Shown here piece after piece: positions 21,790 to 23,676 of a DNA stretch of 23,676 nt (positions within the stretch are counted from its first letter, which is position 1; each line of letters starts with the position of its first letter). The DNA is from Pseudoxanthomonas suwonensis (GTDB lineage: Bacteria > Pseudomonadota > Gammaproteobacteria > Xanthomonadales > Xanthomonadaceae). The notes under the pieces were generated by a model. That model was not told where the DNA came from. It worked only from the letters and a program-made list of their open reading frames with translations, and made no database searches. Where the stretch lies: NCBI GenBank assembly GCA_003240695.1, contig QFNC01000037.1, forward strand, positions 1 through 23,676, given 5' to 3'. The translations under genes and the position numbers were made by a program.

Positions 21790-22206
21790 ATGCCGTCACC
21801 CTGTCTCCGCCGGGCCCTGCTCGGCGCCATTGCGACCTCCGCCCTGGCCCCGGCCCTGCTGACCCCTCCCGCCCGGGCGGCCGAGGCGGCGCCGAAGAAG
21901 GAATACGAGTTCCTGCCGCTCGGCGACTTCACGGTGAACCTGCCCAGTCTGGGCCGCCGCATGGGCTATGTCGTGGTCTCGGTGACGCTGGAGACCCGCG
22001 CGGCGGAGACCCAGCAGTTCCGCGACCTGTCGCCCCGGCTGAAGCAGGCGGTGCTGCAGCGGCTGATCGCCATGTCGGAGCGGCAGGAGCTGCGGCCGGG
22101 CCGGACCGACCCCTCCCTGCTGCGCGACCGGCTGTTCGACTGCCTGGCGCAGGTGCAGGAGGCCGGGCTCAAGGACGTGGTCATCACCCGGCTGATCCAC
22201 AGCTGA
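21790..22206 (+). CDS. fliL: FliL-like basal body protein
   Basis: A 138-residue protein. After a signal-like start (MPSPCLRRALLGAIATSALA up to PPARAAEAA), the rest resembles the FliL periplasmic domain: EYEFLPLGDFTVNLPSLGRR, YVVVSVTLETRAAETQQFRD, then LKQAVLQRLIAMS, and the end DVVITRLIHS. FliL supports stator function and torque near the motor. Here the hydrophobic stretch ends in a possible A-R-A cleavage site rather than a long uncleaved anchor, which is unusual. The ATG at 21790 was chosen over the TTG at 21751, which is followed by non-FliL-like residues. Same direction as flhB after a 68-base gap, so it may have its own promoter. Confidence 0.75.
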   Translation: MPSPCLRRALLGAIATSALAPALLTPPARAAEAAPKKEYEFLPLGDFTVNLPSLGRRMGYVVVSVTLETRAAETQQFRDLSPRLKQAVLQRLIAMSERQELRPGRTDPSLLRDRLFDCLAQVQEAGLKDVVITRLIHS

Positions 22207-22230
22207 GCCGCCCGCGCGGCCGGCGGCTCA
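22204..22230. terminator. Hairpin holding both stop codons of fliL and flgD
   Basis: Perfect 9-bp arms TGAGCCGCC (22204-22212) and GGCGGCTCA (22222-22230). The left arm starts with the fliL stop codon; the right arm ends with the flgD stop codon on the other strand. It probably acts on both converging transcripts; no U-tract. Confidence 0.55.
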
Positions 22231-22911
22231 GGACCTGATCTGCGTCACGTCGGCGGCGTTGATGACGCTGCCATTGCTCAGCACCAGGGTGAAGGCGCCG
22301 GTGCTGTCCTTGCGGAACTCGGTGATGGTGCCGCCGGCGCTGACGCTGCCGGCGCTTTGCCGCGCGCCGCCGGCATCGTCGCCGACGACACGGACATTGT
22401 AGCGGCCGGTCGCCAGCCGCGTGCCGTCGGCGCTCTTGCCGTCGAAGACCACCGTGTTCTCGCCCTGGGCGAGGCCGATGCGGCGCACCACCGCGCCGCC
22501 GGCGTCCAGCACCTCGAGCCGCGTGTTGCCCAGCGTGCCGGCCGTCACCGTCGCCGTGACGGTGCTGGTGCCGCTGTCGGGCACGGTGATCTGGCTGAGC
22601 GTGCTCTGCACCGTCTTGCCGAGCAGCGCCGCGTTCTCCGCCAGGGTGCCGCCATTGCTGAGCGCGCTGGCGATGCCGGTCAGCAGGGTGTTGGTCTTGG
22701 TCTGCTGCTCGACCTGGGAGAACTGCGCCAGCTGCGCCACGAACTGGGTCGGGTCGGTCGGCTGCATCGGGTCCTGGAACTTCATCTGCGCGGTCAGCAG
22801 GGTCAGGAAGCGGTCGAAATCGGCGCTGCTGCTGCTCAGGCTGGCGGTCGGCGCCGTGGCGGCGCCGCCCGCCGTGGCGGCGGTGATGGCGGATGTGCTG
22901 CTGGTGGCCAT
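22228..22911 (-). CDS. flgD: Hook-capping protein FlgD
   Basis: A 227-residue protein. After a Ser/Thr/Ala-rich start comes the FlgD signature FDRFLTLLTAQMKFQDPMQ (about 32-50) with DPTQFVAQLAQFSQVEQQ, then VQSTLSQITVP, and an Ig-like beta domain with VVRRIGLAQGENTVVFDGKS and ATGRYNVRVV. FlgD forms the cap at which hook subunits assemble. AGGGAGAG precedes the ATG. It follows fliK by 28 bases on the same strand. Confidence 0.95.
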   Translation of the reverse strand: MATSSTSAITAATAGGAATAPTASLSSSSADFDRFLTLLTAQMKFQDPMQPTDPTQFVAQLAQFSQVEQQTKTNTLLTGIASALSNGGTLAENAALLGKTVQSTLSQITVPDSGTSTVTATVTAGTLGNTRLEVLDAGGAVVRRIGLAQGENTVVFDGKSADGTRLATGRYNVRVVGDDAGGARQSAGSVSAGGTITEFRKDSTGAFTLVLSNGSVINAADVTQIRS

Positions 22912-22939
22912 GCTGCTCTCCCTGCCCGGCTCCCGGGCC

Positions 22940-23676
22940 TCAGGCGATGATGTCGATCAGGCTGTCGGTGACGCGGCGCGGCGGCGCGGCGATGTCCTCC
23001 GCCTCCGCCTCGGCCATGCCGCGGAGGGGCGCGGCGGCGGCCGGCGATGGCGTGTCGCGCCGCTCGCCCGGGGTCCCCTGCTGCAGGTCGAGGCCGCCGG
23101 TGCCGAGCTGCACCCCGGCCTGCTCCATCTGCGTCAGCAGCGTCTGCCGGTCCTGGCGCAGCGCCTCGAAGGTCTCCGGCTGCTCGGCGCGCAGCAGGAC
23201 ATGGACGCCGCCCTCCTGGAAGGTCAGGCGCAGCTCGATGCGGCCGAGTTCCGGCGGCCGCAGATCGACCGCGATGCGGGACACGCCGGCCGTGCTGGCC
23301 TCGGCCAGGCGCAGCGCCAGCTGCGGCGCGGCCTGGGCGGCCAGGCGGGCGCGCCGCGCCGCCGTGCCGGGCGCCCCGGCCGCGTCGTCGGCGTCGGCCG
23401 GGGAGGCCGGGGTTGCGGCCAGGGTCGGCGCCAGGGTCGGGACCGGGGTTGGCGCCGGGGTCGTGGGCGCGGGGCCGGCCTCGGCGGGGCGCGCCGGATC
23501 CGCCAGGGCCGCCGCGACGATCGCGGCCCGGTCCCCGGCCGTCAGACCGTTCTCCGCTGCCTCGGGCACCACCTCGGGAAAGGCGGCCGGAAGGCCGGAG
23601 GAGACCGGGCTTCCCTCGGCCGGACGCTCCGGCCAGGGCGTGGCGAGCCTGGTCTCGCCGGCCGTCGGCAGCCCCG
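22940..23676 (-). CDS. fliK: Hook-length control protein FliK, C-terminal part
   Basis: The frame is open to the right edge, so the N-terminus is missing and the visible GTG at 23572 is not the true start. About 245 residues are visible. The first part is Pro/Ala/Thr-rich with PTPVPTLAPTLAATPA, the low-complexity ruler region. The C-terminal domain contains VSRIAVDLRPPELGRIELRL, then VHVLLRAEQPETFEALRQDR and LLTQMEQAGVQLG, the core of the FliK hook-length domain, which acts on FlhB to switch export. It is co-directional with flgD. Confidence 0.9.
   Translation of the reverse strand, partial: GLPTAGETRLATPWPERPAEGSPVSSGLPAAFPEVVPEAAENGLTAGDRAAIVAAALADPARPAEAGPAPTTPAPTPVPTLAPTLAATPASPADADDAAGAPGTAARRARLAAQAAPQLALRLAEASTAGVSRIAVDLRPPELGRIELRLTFQEGGVHVLLRAEQPETFEALRQDRQTLLTQMEQAGVQLGTGGLDLQQGTPGERRDTPSPAAAAPLRGMAEAEAEDIAAPPRRVTDSLIDIIA

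Overview
The window is a very GC-rich stretch (roughly 70% or more by eye, with strong GC3) packed with flagellar genes. Several gene families and arrangements point to an alphaproteobacterium: flagellin-flaF-flbT, a DUF1217 protein, a MotE-like MgtE_N protein, and a short FlgJ with only the rod-binding domain. The high GC and extreme Ala/Pro/Arg-rich proteins suggest Acetobacteraceae (Roseomonas-like) or a related Rhodospirillales. That placement is inference, because there is no rRNA in the window. No tRNA, rRNA, CRISPR array or insertion sequence was seen.

Left part (1-9000) mixes flagellar and accessory genes. It starts with the end of an upstream gene and a motE-like gene. Two small unknown minus-strand genes, an unknown plus-strand gene, a secreted trypsin-like serine protease and fliJ follow. 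Next is a 578-residue protein with two ParB/sulfiredoxin-like modules, then a small unknown gene. After that come a protein with a tyrosine-recombinase architecture that lacks all catalytic residues, a bactofilin whose tail is broken by two apparent frameshifts, and a minus-strand gene with a possible HTH.

Middle (9000-14830) is the filament block: flgJ-like rod-binding protein, flgN-like chaperone, a large (718 aa) flagellin, two strong hairpins, flaF, flbT, a flaG-like gene and a DUF1217 gene. These encode filament subunit, chaperones and regulators of flagellin synthesis.

Right part (14831-23676): fliI (export ATPase, minus strand) diverges from a tightly coupled operon flgB-flgC-fliE-fliQ-flhA-fliR-flhB, which makes the proximal rod and export gate. 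A fliL-like gene follows. Converging on it from the right are fliK (runs off the window) and flgD, for hook length control and hook capping. fliP, fliF, fliG, fliM, fliN and the hook/rod genes flgE-flgL are not here and must lie elsewhere.

The most interesting unexplained signals are: (1) a directional motif TGCGAAA recurring before plus-strand genes; (2) the catalytically dead recombinase-like protein; (3) the duplicated ParB-like protein; (4) inverted repeats at convergent gene ends whose arms contain both stop codons; and (5) a repeated module in the flagellin that also appears to be inserted in the DUF1217 protein.
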